From an uncultured Selenomonadales bacterium (lineage in GTDB: Bacteria > Bacillota > Negativicutes > Selenomonadales > Selenomonadaceae), in contig CAMVAG010000025.1 of NCBI GenBank assembly GCA_947165405.1, forward strand, positions 1 through 14,830: a stretch of 14,830 nucleotides of DNA, in the 5' to 3' direction. How positions within the stretch are numbered: position 1 is the first letter of the stretch; every line of letters begins with the position of its first letter. Of the stretch, positions 1 to 7,287 are shown piece by piece. The translations under genes were made by a program, and so were the position numbers. The notes under the pieces were generated by a model. It was given only the letters and a program-made list of their open reading frames with translations, ran no database searches and had not been told where the DNA came from.

Positions 1-12
1 TATGCTTACCAT
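1..12 (-). CDS. 5' end of a divergent gene cut by the window edge
   Basis: Only four codons are visible (Met-Val-Ser-Ile, starting from the ATG at 12 to 10 on the minus strand), so the product cannot be identified. The start is supported by an AGGAGAG ribosome binding site at 27-21, eight bases from the ATG, and by a plausible promoter further upstream at 46-74. The gene is divergent from the MarR-ABC operon and shares its intergenic region, so the MarR regulator might also affect it. The call rests only on start signals; it could be a chance match. Confidence 0.5.
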
Positions 13-45
13 AAAATTTTCTCTCCTATCCCGATAAATAGTTGC

Positions 46-74
46 AGTGTACAGAAATTTTTTCGTCTTGTAAA
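46..74 (-). promoter_or_regulatory. Candidate promoter of the left-edge gene
   Basis: On the minus strand a TTTACA -35 box (74-69) and a TACACT -10 box (51-46) are separated by exactly 17 bases. They match consensus at 5 of 6 and 4 of 6 positions. Transcription would start near 39, giving a leader of about 27 bases before the ATG at 12. Assigned by eye only. Confidence 0.45.
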
Positions 75-108
75 GCGTTAAGAGTTCGTTAAAAAGCCCG
101 CGTTCGTG

Positions 109-137
109 TTGACTAATTCTAAGGTACCATGTATCAT
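109..137 (+). promoter_or_regulatory. Promoter of the marR-ABC exporter operon
   Basis: A TTGACT -35 box (109-114) and a TATCAT -10 box (132-137) are separated by 17 bases, a good match to a housekeeping sigma factor promoter. The predicted transcription start, near 144, lies about 35 bases upstream of the marR ATG at 179. Two AAGGTACC motifs overlap this promoter and are listed separately as the operator. Confidence 0.7.
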
Positions 138-156
138 ATTAATTGCAAGGTACCTT
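121..156 (+). promoter_or_regulatory. Probable MarR operator, two AAGGTACC sites
   Basis: AAGGTACCAT (121-130) lies in the -35/-10 spacer and the perfect 10-bp palindrome AAGGTACCTT (147-156) lies at the predicted transcription start. The two sites are 26 bp apart centre to centre, roughly two and a half helical turns. MarR-family dimers bind short palindromes and commonly repress their own operons, so occupancy here would block RNA polymerase. The repeats are seen directly; that this MarR protein binds them is inferred from position. Confidence 0.65.
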
Positions 157-178
157 GAATTTTCGGGAGGGCTTATCA

Positions 179-631
179 ATGGATAAGAAAAATGACTTGA
201 CGAACATTTTCCTTGAGACGAATCATCTGCTGCACCGCTACAACATGATGTGGTACGGAAAAAATTTCGGCGGCTTGGATCCTCGACAGGGGCAAGGAAG
301 AATTTTGACGGCGTTGCGAAGAATGAACAGCGTAAGCCAAAAAGATCTCGGCTTTATCTTGGACATTCGTCCGCAGTCATTGGGCGAACTCTTGCAGAAA
401 TTGGAGAACAGCGGCTACATTCAGCGCAAGAGGTCAACGACGGATAAGCGGGCGTTAATCGTCGAACTCACTGAAAAGGGCGAAACTTTTCAACTGCAAA
501 AGCCCGATTACGAGGAGCTGTTCATTACCCTCAACACGGAAGAAAAGAAAATTCTCAAGCAGGCACTGGAAAAAATTTTTGAGCAGCTGTCCGAACAAAT
601 TCAAAAGGAAGCAGAGGATGATTTTTATTGA
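179..631 (+). CDS. MarR-family transcriptional repressor
   Basis: A 150-aa winged helix-turn-helix regulator, typical MarR length. The DNA-binding helices lie around residues 52-78 (VSQKDLGFILDIRPQSLGEL) and the wing around 81-99, with the family-typical RSTTDKRA stretch (R at 85) followed by LTEKG. The N-terminal helix and the C-terminal helices after residue 110 would form the dimer interface. The start at ATG 179 is preferred because CGGGAGGG (164-171) is correctly spaced. An upstream in-frame TTG at 143 falls at the transcription start and overlaps the operator. The gene is followed after 25 bp by an ABC exporter, the classic arrangement of a ligand-responsive repressor controlling an efflux pump. 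The ligand cannot be told from sequence. Confidence 0.9.
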   Translation: MDKKNDLTNIFLETNHLLHRYNMMWYGKNFGGLDPRQGQGRILTALRRMNSVSQKDLGFILDIRPQSLGELLQKLENSGYIQRKRSTTDKRALIVELTEKGETFQLQKPDYEELFITLNTEEKKILKQALEKIFEQLSEQIQKEAEDDFY

Positions 632-656
632 GTTGATTGACAAGGAGGGATTTTTC

Positions 657-2381
657 ATGCTCAAGGAGAGGCTGAAATTCTTCGCGGAAATTTATGCGGC
701 TCACAAGCGGGCGTTTTCGTTTGTGGTAATCGGTTCGTTAATCGGCGCGGGTCTCGGACTTTTGTCGCCGATGTTGATTCGCCACGTCATGGATGAACTT
801 TTGCCGCACGGTATCTCGGCTGAAATGTTTTTGACGGCGAGCGCACTCTTGACGATTTACGCGGCAAATTATTTCCTCAATTACAAAGTGGAAGTCGTCG
901 GGCGCGGCATGGGTGCAAAAATCGAATTCGCCATGCGCGAAAAACTTTTCCGCCACCTGTTGAGGATGGGCTATTCCTTCTACGACAACGCGCAAAGCGG
1001 ACAACTTCTCTCGCGGCTCGTCAATGACATTGCGGAAGTCGGCAACCTCATGTTTGCAATCCCTCACTTGCTCATAACCTGCTCAATCACAATGCTCGGC
1101 TCGGTCGCGTTGCTGTTTTATCTGAATTGGCAACTGGCAACAATCGTGACGGCTCTGCTGCTGTTTAAAACTTTCACGACGATAAAACTCAACGGCGATA
1201 TGAAAAAATTATTCATGAAGGCGCGGGAAAATACCGGCAACCTCAGCGGACAAATCGCCGAAAGTCTGCAGGGGATTCGCCTCGTGAAAATCTTCAGCTG
1301 CGAGGAAAAGGAACTTGATAAAATGCTCCGCGCCGGCGAAAATCTTTTGTCGATTCAAGAAATGTCATTTAAGACGGTCGGCAAACTTCACGGCGGCGTA
1401 GAATTTTTTTCCAACGTCATGAACTTGACGATAATAGTTTTGGGCGGCATGTTGATAACTTTCGGCTTGATGAAAATCAGCGACCTTGTTGCCTTCCTGC
1501 TTTACATGATGCTTTGCATGCGACCCGTCTTTCAGCTGATGATGTTGACGGAAGTTTATCAGCGCGGCATGGCAGGCGTCGAACGTTATCGCGAACTTAT
1601 GAACCTTCCCGAATCCGACGAACTTTCAGCCGAACGCGTTGCCAAACTTGAGACGGCTTCCGAAATTGAATTTTCGCATGTGAATTTCGGCTACGAGGGC
1701 AGCGCGCAGATTTTTAACGACTTCAACTTGAGCATTGCGGCGGGCGAACACGTCGGGATTGTCGGCATGACCGGCGGCGGCAAAACCACTCTTTGCGAAT
1801 TGCTCTTGGGCATGTACGAACTTGACGGCGGGAAAATTTCAATCAACGGGCGCGACATTAAAACCGTCAAGACCGAAAGCTTGCGCAAGGAAATCGGCAT
1901 GATTCAGCAAGACACGTTCCTCTTTTCGGCAAGCGTCAAGGATAATATTGCTTACGGCAGAGAAGATGCCACCGACGAAGAAATTATCGAGGCGGCGAAA
2001 CTTGCGGAGGCTCACGAATTCATAAGCGACCTTCCGAACGGCTACGATACTTTTATCGGCGAGCGAGGCGTCAAACTTAGCGGCGGGCAGAAGCAACGAA
2101 TTGCAATCGCGAGGATGTTCCTGCGCAATCCGAAAATTTTAATCCTCGACGAGGCAACTTCAGCCCTCGACAACGAAACCGAACGCCAAATTCAACGCGC
2201 CATGCAAAAACTTTCAGAGAACCGCACGACGATAACCGTTGCCCATCGTTTGGCGACGATAAGAAATTCCAACAGGATTTTGGTTTTGGAACACGGCACC
2301 ATAGCCGAAGAAGGCACGCACGAAAATTTGATGAAACTGCGCGGCGTCTACTACAATCTTTCCTCAAATGCCGCCGCTTAA
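657..2381 (+). CDS. ABC exporter half-transporter (membrane domain fused to ATPase)
   Basis: A 574-aa type IV ABC exporter of the MsbA/LmrA/BmrA half-transporter type, acting in the inner membrane, probably as a homodimer because no second half-transporter gene is adjacent. The N-terminal part (about 1-310) is the six-helix membrane domain. The ATPase domain shows Walker A GMTGGGKTT (370-378), a Q-loop QQD, the signature LSGGQ (474-478), Walker B with D498-E499, and the switch histidine H530. Walker A has GGGK where GSGK is commonest, and is otherwise intact. The start at ATG 657 follows a strong AAGGAGG (642-648). In-frame upstream ATGs, for example at 618 inside marR, lack such a site. Co-transcription with marR suggests substrate-induced export of a drug, toxic metabolite or lipid. 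The substrate is unknown. Confidence 0.92.
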   Translation: MLKERLKFFAEIYAAHKRAFSFVVIGSLIGAGLGLLSPMLIRHVMDELLPHGISAEMFLTASALLTIYAANYFLNYKVEVVGRGMGAKIEFAMREKLFRHLLRMGYSFYDNAQSGQLLSRLVNDIAEVGNLMFAIPHLLITCSITMLGSVALLFYLNWQLATIVTALLLFKTFTTIKLNGDMKKLFMKARENTGNLSGQIAESLQGIRLVKIFSCEEKELDKMLRAGENLLSIQEMSFKTVGKLHGGVEFFSNVMNLTIIVLGGMLITFGLMKISDLVAFLLYMMLCMRPVFQLMMLTEVYQRGMAGVERYRELMNLPESDELSAERVAKLETASEIEFSHVNFGYEGSAQIFNDFNLSIAAGEHVGIVGMTGGGKTTLCELLLGMYELDGGKISINGRDIKTVKTESLRKEIGMIQQDTFLFSASVKDNIAYGREDATDEEIIEAAKLAEAHEFISDLPNGYDTFIGERGVKLSGGQKQRIAIARMFLRNPKILILDEATSALDNETERQIQRAMQKLSENRTTITVAHRLATIRNSNRILVLEHGTIAEEGTHENLMKLRGVYYNLSSNAAA

Positions 2382-2423
2382 AATATTGTTGAACGACAAC
2401 ATATCGCCAATCGTTAAACGTAA

Positions 2424-3407
2424 TTAACCGGCAAGCTCTCTCAAAACGTCTTCGCGAGTGATGGCGTAAGTTCCCGACTTCCTCAAGACAATGCCCGCCG
2501 CAATGTTTGCAATGTACGCGCCGTCGACAGGTTTCAAGCCGCCCGCCAAAGCCATTGCGAAAACCGCCGCGACCGTATCGGCAACACCCGCGCTGTCGAA
2601 AACTTCTTGAGCTTGTGTCGGCAAATGGAACACGTCATCTTCCGTGACGAGGGTGACGCCCGAAGCCGAACGCGTCGCCAAAACATTTTTGATTTTGAAT
2701 TTGCGCATGATATATCGTCCTGCTCGTTCCGCAGCATCGTCGTCTTCCGTCGATATGGGGCTGAGCAGGATTTTATTTATCTTGGCGACGTTCGGCGTGA
2801 CGTAATCGGCTTGCTCGTATTTAATCCACCTTTGACCGTAAGGCATGACGACGACCGGCACTCCGTGATTGTGAGCCGCCCGAATCACCGACGCGCAAAA
2901 TCTTTCCGTGCAAACGCCTTTCTCGTAATCGGCAAGGACAATCGCGTCGAGGCTTTCATTGAGCCGCTGCTTGACGAAACTTTTCAACGCATCGAATTGT
3001 TCTTCGGTGCGCGGCGCGAGGTCTTCAAAATCCATGCGGAACATCTGAACATGCCCGCTCATGATTCTGATTTTCGTCGTCGTGGGCCATTCGGTGGCAA
3101 TCAAACCGTCTTGGTCGATGCCGCTTTCATAAAGTTGGTCGGAAAGCAATTCGAAGTTGTGGTCGTCGCCGACGAAACCCGTGACCGCCGTTTTGCAACC
3201 GAGCCGAGCCAAGTTGTTCGCAATATTTGCCGCCGCGCCGAGTGAAGCCTTGCGCTTAATGATTTTCGCAACGGGCACGGGCGCGTCGCTTGCGAATTTT
3301 TTCACCTCGCCGTAATAATATCTGTCCATCATTATGTCGCCGATAACCAACACTTTGCAACGATTTACTTTTGTCTCAAAAAAATTTCTCCAATCGGTTT
3401 TAGTCAT
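2424..3407 (-). CDS. HldA/RfaE-like heptose-phosphate kinase (PfkB family), divergent active site
   Basis: A 327-aa PfkB/ribokinase-fold protein most like the kinase domain of HldE/HldA, which phosphorylates D-glycero-D-manno-heptose 7-phosphate at C1 for LPS core synthesis. Family features seen are VLVIGDIMMDRYYYG near the N-terminus, SDAPVPV, LGAAANIANNLARLG, PTTTKIR, RMDFED, ADYEKGV, VTPN and the C-terminal AAGIVLRKSGT. Length fits a stand-alone kinase without the nucleotidyltransferase domain. Several conserved stretches are altered: the usual TGAGDT anion-hole motif is AGVADT (catalytic-type Asp kept as D277), the DPKG stretch reads MPYG, and the LGGAAN stretch reads LGAAAN. The start at ATG 3407 has an AGGAGG (3421-3416). 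It converges on the ABC exporter. It may be a genuine heptose kinase, a kinase with another substrate or a degenerate paralogue; the last two are inferences. Confidence 0.8.
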   Translation of the reverse strand: MTKTDWRNFFETKVNRCKVLVIGDIMMDRYYYGEVKKFASDAPVPVAKIIKRKASLGAAANIANNLARLGCKTAVTGFVGDDHNFELLSDQLYESGIDQDGLIATEWPTTTKIRIMSGHVQMFRMDFEDLAPRTEEQFDALKSFVKQRLNESLDAIVLADYEKGVCTERFCASVIRAAHNHGVPVVVMPYGQRWIKYEQADYVTPNVAKINKILLSPISTEDDDAAERAGRYIMRKFKIKNVLATRSASGVTLVTEDDVFHLPTQAQEVFDSAGVADTVAAVFAMALAGGLKPVDGAYIANIAAGIVLRKSGTYAITREDVLRELAG

Positions 3408-3674
3408 GTGTTCAGCCTCCTGTTTAATTGTCAGTGATTAGTGGTTGTTGTTGAAGTCGAAACGCAGCGGGTGGCTTGAACCCGGCCGTCATGGATGACG
3501 TTACAAAAGAAAAGTAGAAGAAAACTTCAAAAGTCATTGAACGTTCAATCAAAGCCGCCGTTTTAATTTGCCAACAACCTCCGGCTCAAAGCTAAAAACT
3601 TTTTTGCCATTATATCACGAAGATTGCAGGGGATAAACGCCGCCGCGCAGAAAATTCAAGCGAGGTGATTGACA
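3408..3674. other. Hairpin-rich spacer between divergent genes
   Basis: This 267-bp region separates the kinase and transferase starts and has no convincing gene. It contains degenerate 7-base repeats next to the kinase ribosome binding site (3427-3454: ATTGTCA, GTGATTA, GTGGTTG, TTGTTGA). It also has a small stem-loop CGGGT/ACCCG (3468-3484), a palindrome CGTCATGGATGACG (3487-3500), a perfect 14-bp palindrome ATTGAACGTTCAAT (3536-3549) and AGCCG/CGGCT arms (3553-3557 and 3582-3586). A TATAAT hexamer on the minus strand (3614-3609) is the best -10 candidate for the kinase, but its -35 (TTTATC, 3637-3632) is weak. No good promoter was found for the plus-strand gene. The paired small palindromes resemble a repetitive extragenic element, which cannot be confirmed from one copy. 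Confidence 0.55.
3536..3549. promoter_or_regulatory. Perfect 14-bp palindrome, possible operator
   Basis: ATTGAACGTTCAAT is a perfect inverted repeat with no spacer, in the middle of the divergent spacer between the HldA-like kinase and the glycerophosphotransferase-like gene. Such a site could bind a dimeric regulator acting on both genes. No regulator gene is adjacent, and the sequence alone does not identify a family. Confidence 0.3.
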
Positions 3675-5261
3675 TTGAGTGACAAGGACAAAGTTCAAGC
3701 CGAGCTGGATTTTTACAAGAAGCTGAATCCCGAAGCCGTAATTTTTTTCAAGAAGAAATCTTTGGCGGCGAAGTTGCTTAAAATTTCCGTTGCAGACTTG
3801 AAAAAAGCAGAAGAGCAATCTTGGTACGCGGAATACATCGAACTTTTGGCGATTCGGCTTGAAAATCCGACGCTGCGTTTCATTGCGGAAAAGTACGCCG
3901 AAAAATTATTGCAATGGTACAATCAAAACATCAACCGAGCCGAACGCGAGCTTGCCGTCTTGGGAATGATTCAGTTGATTGAGCCGACGAAGCTGAAGAT
4001 TCCTTTCAATCAACATTTGTGGTCGAAGAAAATGGTTCGCGAGGTTCAAGCCGTCTTCCTGAATCAATGCACGGAAACAAATTACACCGACGAAGAAATT
4101 GCAACCTATTGGCTTTGGCGGAAAAATTTTTTGCGGTACGAGCAGAGGAAAATTCGCGTCGCGTTCATGGCGAATTCTTTTGTTTCCGGCGAAAAAATTT
4201 TGCCCGTCTACGAGGCAATGAAGGAGCGCGAGGAGTTTGAAACTTTTCTTATCGTCTACGCGGGAGCCGATTACAAATATTTGGACAGGGCTTGGGAATA
4301 TTTTCAAAAAAAATATCCCGACGATGTGATTTACGATTACAGCTTGATGACGCTCGAAAAGCTCAAGCCCGATTATGTCTTCCTGCCCAATCCCTACGAC
4401 AGCCGCCGCAATTTTCCCGGCTTCCGCACGAATGACATTGCAAAGTTCGCGAAAATCTGCGTCATATCTTACGGCGCGACTTTGTCAAAAATTTTTTCGG
4501 ACAGGTTGTTTGAAGAGTTCCCGAATTTTTGGAGGAACGTTTATCTTTTCTTTGCGTCCGCCGAGACCGTCAAAGCCGAGTTCGAAAAAAATTTTCCGCA
4601 AGATGTCAGCATGAATTATCAGCACGTCGAATTTTTCGGCTATCCCGCGTTGAAGCCTTATTACAAATTGGAAAAAGAAACTTCCGCCGCGAAAAATATT
4701 TTGTGGTCGCCGCGCTGGAATTTCGACGACAAAATCGGCGGCAGTCACTTCATGGATTACAAAGATAATTTCGTCGCGTTGAGTAAAAAATACGCCGGCA
4801 AAGTCGAATTGATTTTCCGCCCGCACCCCGACCTCTTTAACGAGCTGATGAAAAAAAATTTTATGACCCGCGAAAAAATCAACGCCTATGACGAGCTGCT
4901 GAAGAAGAATAATATTTATCGTCAAACAACTCTTGCGGGCATGTTCGACAGCATCCGCAAGGTTGATATTTTCCTCACGGATTATTCGTCGATTATGGTT
5001 GAGTTTTTCCTCACGGGCAGACCGATTATCTATTGCGAATATCCGAAGGCGCGCCCCTTGCCCGAATACGAGGAAATGTTCGCGGCAATGTACATCGCTC
5101 ACACTTGGAAAGATGTCGAGCGTCATCTTGAGGATTTGCTTGCGGGCAATGATCCTTTGTTCGAGAAGCGTCAAGACATTGCGAAAAAAATTTTCGACAC
5201 GCACAAAGATTCGACGGAAAAAATTATCGAGAGAATTTTAAAGGACTTCAATAATCTTTAG
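3675..5261 (+). CDS. CDP-glycerol glycerophosphotransferase-family protein
   Basis: A 528-aa predicted cytoplasmic or peripheral transferase of the TagF/TagB-like family (GT-B-like fold). The C-terminal half carries the recognisable signatures: ILWSPRW (342-348), FRPHP with R382 and H384, and DIFLTDYSSIMVEFFLTGRP around D436-S439, where TagF has its conserved active-site and nucleotide-binding stretch. The N-terminal 150 residues are helical, charged and not recognised. In monoderms these enzymes polymerise wall teichoic acid. In a diderm the product is more likely a glycerol-phosphate or polyol-phosphate substituent on an LPS O-antigen or capsule (inference). The TTG start at 3675 is chosen because GAGGTG (3662-3667) is correctly spaced; another in-frame TTG at 3669 is too close. 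The gene ends 12 bp from the convergent ligA stop, with no terminator between. Confidence 0.82.
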   Translation: MSDKDKVQAELDFYKKLNPEAVIFFKKKSLAAKLLKISVADLKKAEEQSWYAEYIELLAIRLENPTLRFIAEKYAEKLLQWYNQNINRAERELAVLGMIQLIEPTKLKIPFNQHLWSKKMVREVQAVFLNQCTETNYTDEEIATYWLWRKNFLRYEQRKIRVAFMANSFVSGEKILPVYEAMKEREEFETFLIVYAGADYKYLDRAWEYFQKKYPDDVIYDYSLMTLEKLKPDYVFLPNPYDSRRNFPGFRTNDIAKFAKICVISYGATLSKIFSDRLFEEFPNFWRNVYLFFASAETVKAEFEKNFPQDVSMNYQHVEFFGYPALKPYYKLEKETSAAKNILWSPRWNFDDKIGGSHFMDYKDNFVALSKKYAGKVELIFRPHPDLFNELMKKNFMTREKINAYDELLKKNNIYRQTTLAGMFDSIRKVDIFLTDYSSIMVEFFLTGRPIIYCEYPKARPLPEYEEMFAAMYIAHTWKDVERHLEDLLAGNDPLFEKRQDIAKKIFDTHKDSTEKIIERILKDFNNL

Positions 5262-5273
5262 TTGTTAGTTTTT

Positions 5274-7274
5274 TCATTCCGTCAAAAGTTTATCGAGGTC
5301 TTCTTCGGATAAAATTTTTATGCCGAGCTCTTGAGCTTTCGTGAGCTTCGAGCCTGGCTTTTCACCGACGACAAGATAATTTGTGGTCTTCGTGACACTG
5401 CCTTTGACAATGCCGCCGCGAGCCGTGATAAGTTCGCCGGCTGCCTCACGAGTGAATTTCTCAAGCTTGCCCGTCAACACAAAAACTTTCCCGGCAATCG
5501 GTGAGCTTTCGTCGAAAAATTTTTTCTCTTCGGTCATGGTCAAGCCCGCCTCTTTGAGAGCCGATAAAATTTTCAGATTGTCCGCGTCGTCAAAAAATTC
5601 TCTGACATGCCGCGCAGTGACCTCGCCGATGTCGGGCACCGTTTGCAGTTCGTCAAGCGTCGCCTTTGAAAGTTCCTCAAGCCCGCCGAAATGTTGAATC
5701 AAGTCACGAGCCGCCGCGCTCCCGATTCCGAAAATTCCCAAGCCCGTCAAAAGTTTCGAGGGCGAATTTTTTTTGCTCTCTTCAATCGCCGCCAAAATTT
5801 TATCCGTAGCCTTCGCAAGCCCGAAAATTTTTTTCGCAAGCAATTCCTCGCGGTGGTTGGCAAGCTTGTAAACGTCGGCAACATTTTTCAAAAGACCTTC
5901 GGCGATGAGTTTCGGGATTGAAGTTTCGCCGAGCCCTTTGATATCCATTGCGTTGCGCCCGACAAAATTCAGCAGATGATTTTCAAGTTGCGCGGGGCAA
6001 TTCGGATTGACGCAACGATAATCAACGCTCTCACGTTCGAGCTTGTGACCGCAAGCAGGGCAAGTTTCGGGAAATTTATACGGCGCGGAATTTTCGGGAC
6101 GCTTCGACAAAACGACGCCGCTCACTCGCGGAATAATTTCGCCGCTCTTGTAAACTTTAATCGTGTCGCCGATACGAACGTCAAGCCCGGCGATAAAGTC
6201 TTGGTTGTGGAGCGTGGCGCGCTCAACTTTTGTGCCGTTGAGGTTGACCGCGTCAAAGACCGCCGTCGGAGTGATTCTGCCGGTTCTGCCAACACTCAAC
6301 TCAATTTTTTTCAAGACGGTTTCGCGTTCGTCGGGAGGATATTTGTAAGCCACTGCCCAACGCGGAAATTTGCCGGTCGCGCCGAGTTGTTCGCGTTGAG
6401 AAAAATCGTTGACCTTGACAACCGCGCCGTCAATGTCGTAGTCAAGATTTTCACGCCGCTTGCCGATTTCCTCAATCGCCGCCCAAACTTCCTCGCTCGT
6501 CTTGCAAACTTTGTAGCCGTGAATAATTTTTATCCCGTTGCGAATCATGAAGTCGTAGGCTTGCGTGTGGCTTTGAATTTCGACGCCGTCAACCTTTTGA
6601 AGATTGAACACGAACATCGAAAGCTTCCGTTCGCGAACGATTCGGCTGTCAAGTTGTCGCAAAGTTCCCGCCGCGCAATTTCGAGGGTTGGCGAAAATTT
6701 TCAAGCCGAGTTTTTCTTGCCGAGCGTTTGTCGCCAAAAAATTTTTCTTCGTCATGTAAACTTCGCCGCGTATCTCAAAATATTTCGGCGCGTCAGACAA
6801 AGTTTGAATCACGTCGCCGATAACCAAAGCATTTTCCGTGACGTCCTCGCCTTGAGTGCCGTCGCCTCTGGTTATCGCTTGAATCAACTTGCCGTCCGCA
6901 TATCGCAACGCCAAAGACAAGCCGTCAATTTTTTCCTCGACGACGAATTCAACTTCGCCTAATTTTTTTATCGCGTCGTTGATAAAATTTTCCACGTCCT
7001 CGCGATTGAACACGTCTTGCAAAGACAACATCGGCACGTCGTGCAAAACCAACTTGCCTGCCTCGCGTCGAGCCGCTCCGCCAACAAGTTGCGTCGGTGA
7101 AGTCGCCGTGATAAATTCGGGATAAGCCGCCTCCAATTCTTTGAGCCGCGACATCAATTTATCGTATTCGTAATCGGAAATTTCGGGCGCGTCGAGTTCG
7201 TAATATTTTTTGTTGTGCCGCCGAATTTCCTTGCGAAGTTGAATCAGCTCCGCCTTGACTTGAGAAACGTCCAT
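5274..7274 (-). CDS. ligA: NAD-dependent DNA ligase
   Basis: LigA, 666 aa, seals 5'-phosphate/3'-hydroxyl nicks using NAD+ in replication and repair. Domains in order are the N-terminal Ia region (HNKKYYELDAPEISDYEYD, binds NMN), the adenylation domain with the KIDG motif (nucleophile K115), the OB fold, a four-cysteine zinc finger (C405, C408, C421, C426), helix-hairpin-helix repeats (for example LTGLGIFGIGSAAARDLIQH) and a C-terminal BRCT domain of about 75 residues. Length and architecture are normal. The start at ATG 7274 follows GAGGCGGTG; an in-frame extension up to 7358 would run back into the end of pcrA. It begins 13 bp after the pcrA stop, so the two genes are presumably one transcript from the promoter at 9551-9579, an arrangement common in Firmicutes. 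Confidence 0.97.
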   Translation of the reverse strand: MDVSQVKAELIQLRKEIRRHNKKYYELDAPEISDYEYDKLMSRLKELEAAYPEFITATSPTQLVGGAARREAGKLVLHDVPMLSLQDVFNREDVENFINDAIKKLGEVEFVVEEKIDGLSLALRYADGKLIQAITRGDGTQGEDVTENALVIGDVIQTLSDAPKYFEIRGEVYMTKKNFLATNARQEKLGLKIFANPRNCAAGTLRQLDSRIVRERKLSMFVFNLQKVDGVEIQSHTQAYDFMIRNGIKIIHGYKVCKTSEEVWAAIEEIGKRRENLDYDIDGAVVKVNDFSQREQLGATGKFPRWAVAYKYPPDERETVLKKIELSVGRTGRITPTAVFDAVNLNGTKVERATLHNQDFIAGLDVRIGDTIKVYKSGEIIPRVSGVVLSKRPENSAPYKFPETCPACGHKLERESVDYRCVNPNCPAQLENHLLNFVGRNAMDIKGLGETSIPKLIAEGLLKNVADVYKLANHREELLAKKIFGLAKATDKILAAIEESKKNSPSKLLTGLGIFGIGSAAARDLIQHFGGLEELSKATLDELQTVPDIGEVTARHVREFFDDADNLKILSALKEAGLTMTEEKKFFDESSPIAGKVFVLTGKLEKFTREAAGELITARGGIVKGSVTKTTNYLVVGEKPGSKLTKAQELGIKILSEEDLDKLLTE

Positions 7275-7287
7275 GAAGTTCACCGCC

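Noticed and set aside
143..178. Upstream TTG start for marR at 143
   Set aside because: It coincides with the predicted transcription start and the operator, and has no ribosome binding site; ATG 179 does.
2387..2401. TGTTG/CAACA hairpin between the ABC exporter and the convergent kinase gene as a terminator
   Set aside because: The stem is only 5 bp, A/T-rich, with no T-run on either side; too weak to call.
2607..3245. A 212-codon plus-strand frame opposite the HldA-like kinase
   Set aside because: The minus-strand frame has clear PfkB-family motifs and a strong ribosome binding site; the plus-strand frame has neither.
3468..3500. A tRNA-like GGGTTCAAGCC stretch on the minus strand
   Set aside because: It resembles a T-loop only. 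The flanking bases do not form the five-pair T-stem, and no anticodon, D-arm or acceptor stem can be found.
3491..3517. A short reading frame ATG GAT GAC ... TAG in the divergent spacer
   Set aside because: Eight codons without a ribosome binding site; its ATG is part of the CGTCATGGATGACG palindrome.
4485..5204. A 239-codon minus-strand frame opposite the glycerophosphotransferase-like gene
   Set aside because: It is a shadow of the conserved plus-strand gene, with no start signal or family resemblance.
5976..6962. A 328-codon open frame on the plus strand opposite ligA
   Set aside because: It lies wholly antisense to a clearly conserved ligA, has no ribosome binding site and no recognisable motif. 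Long antisense frames are common here because of codon bias.
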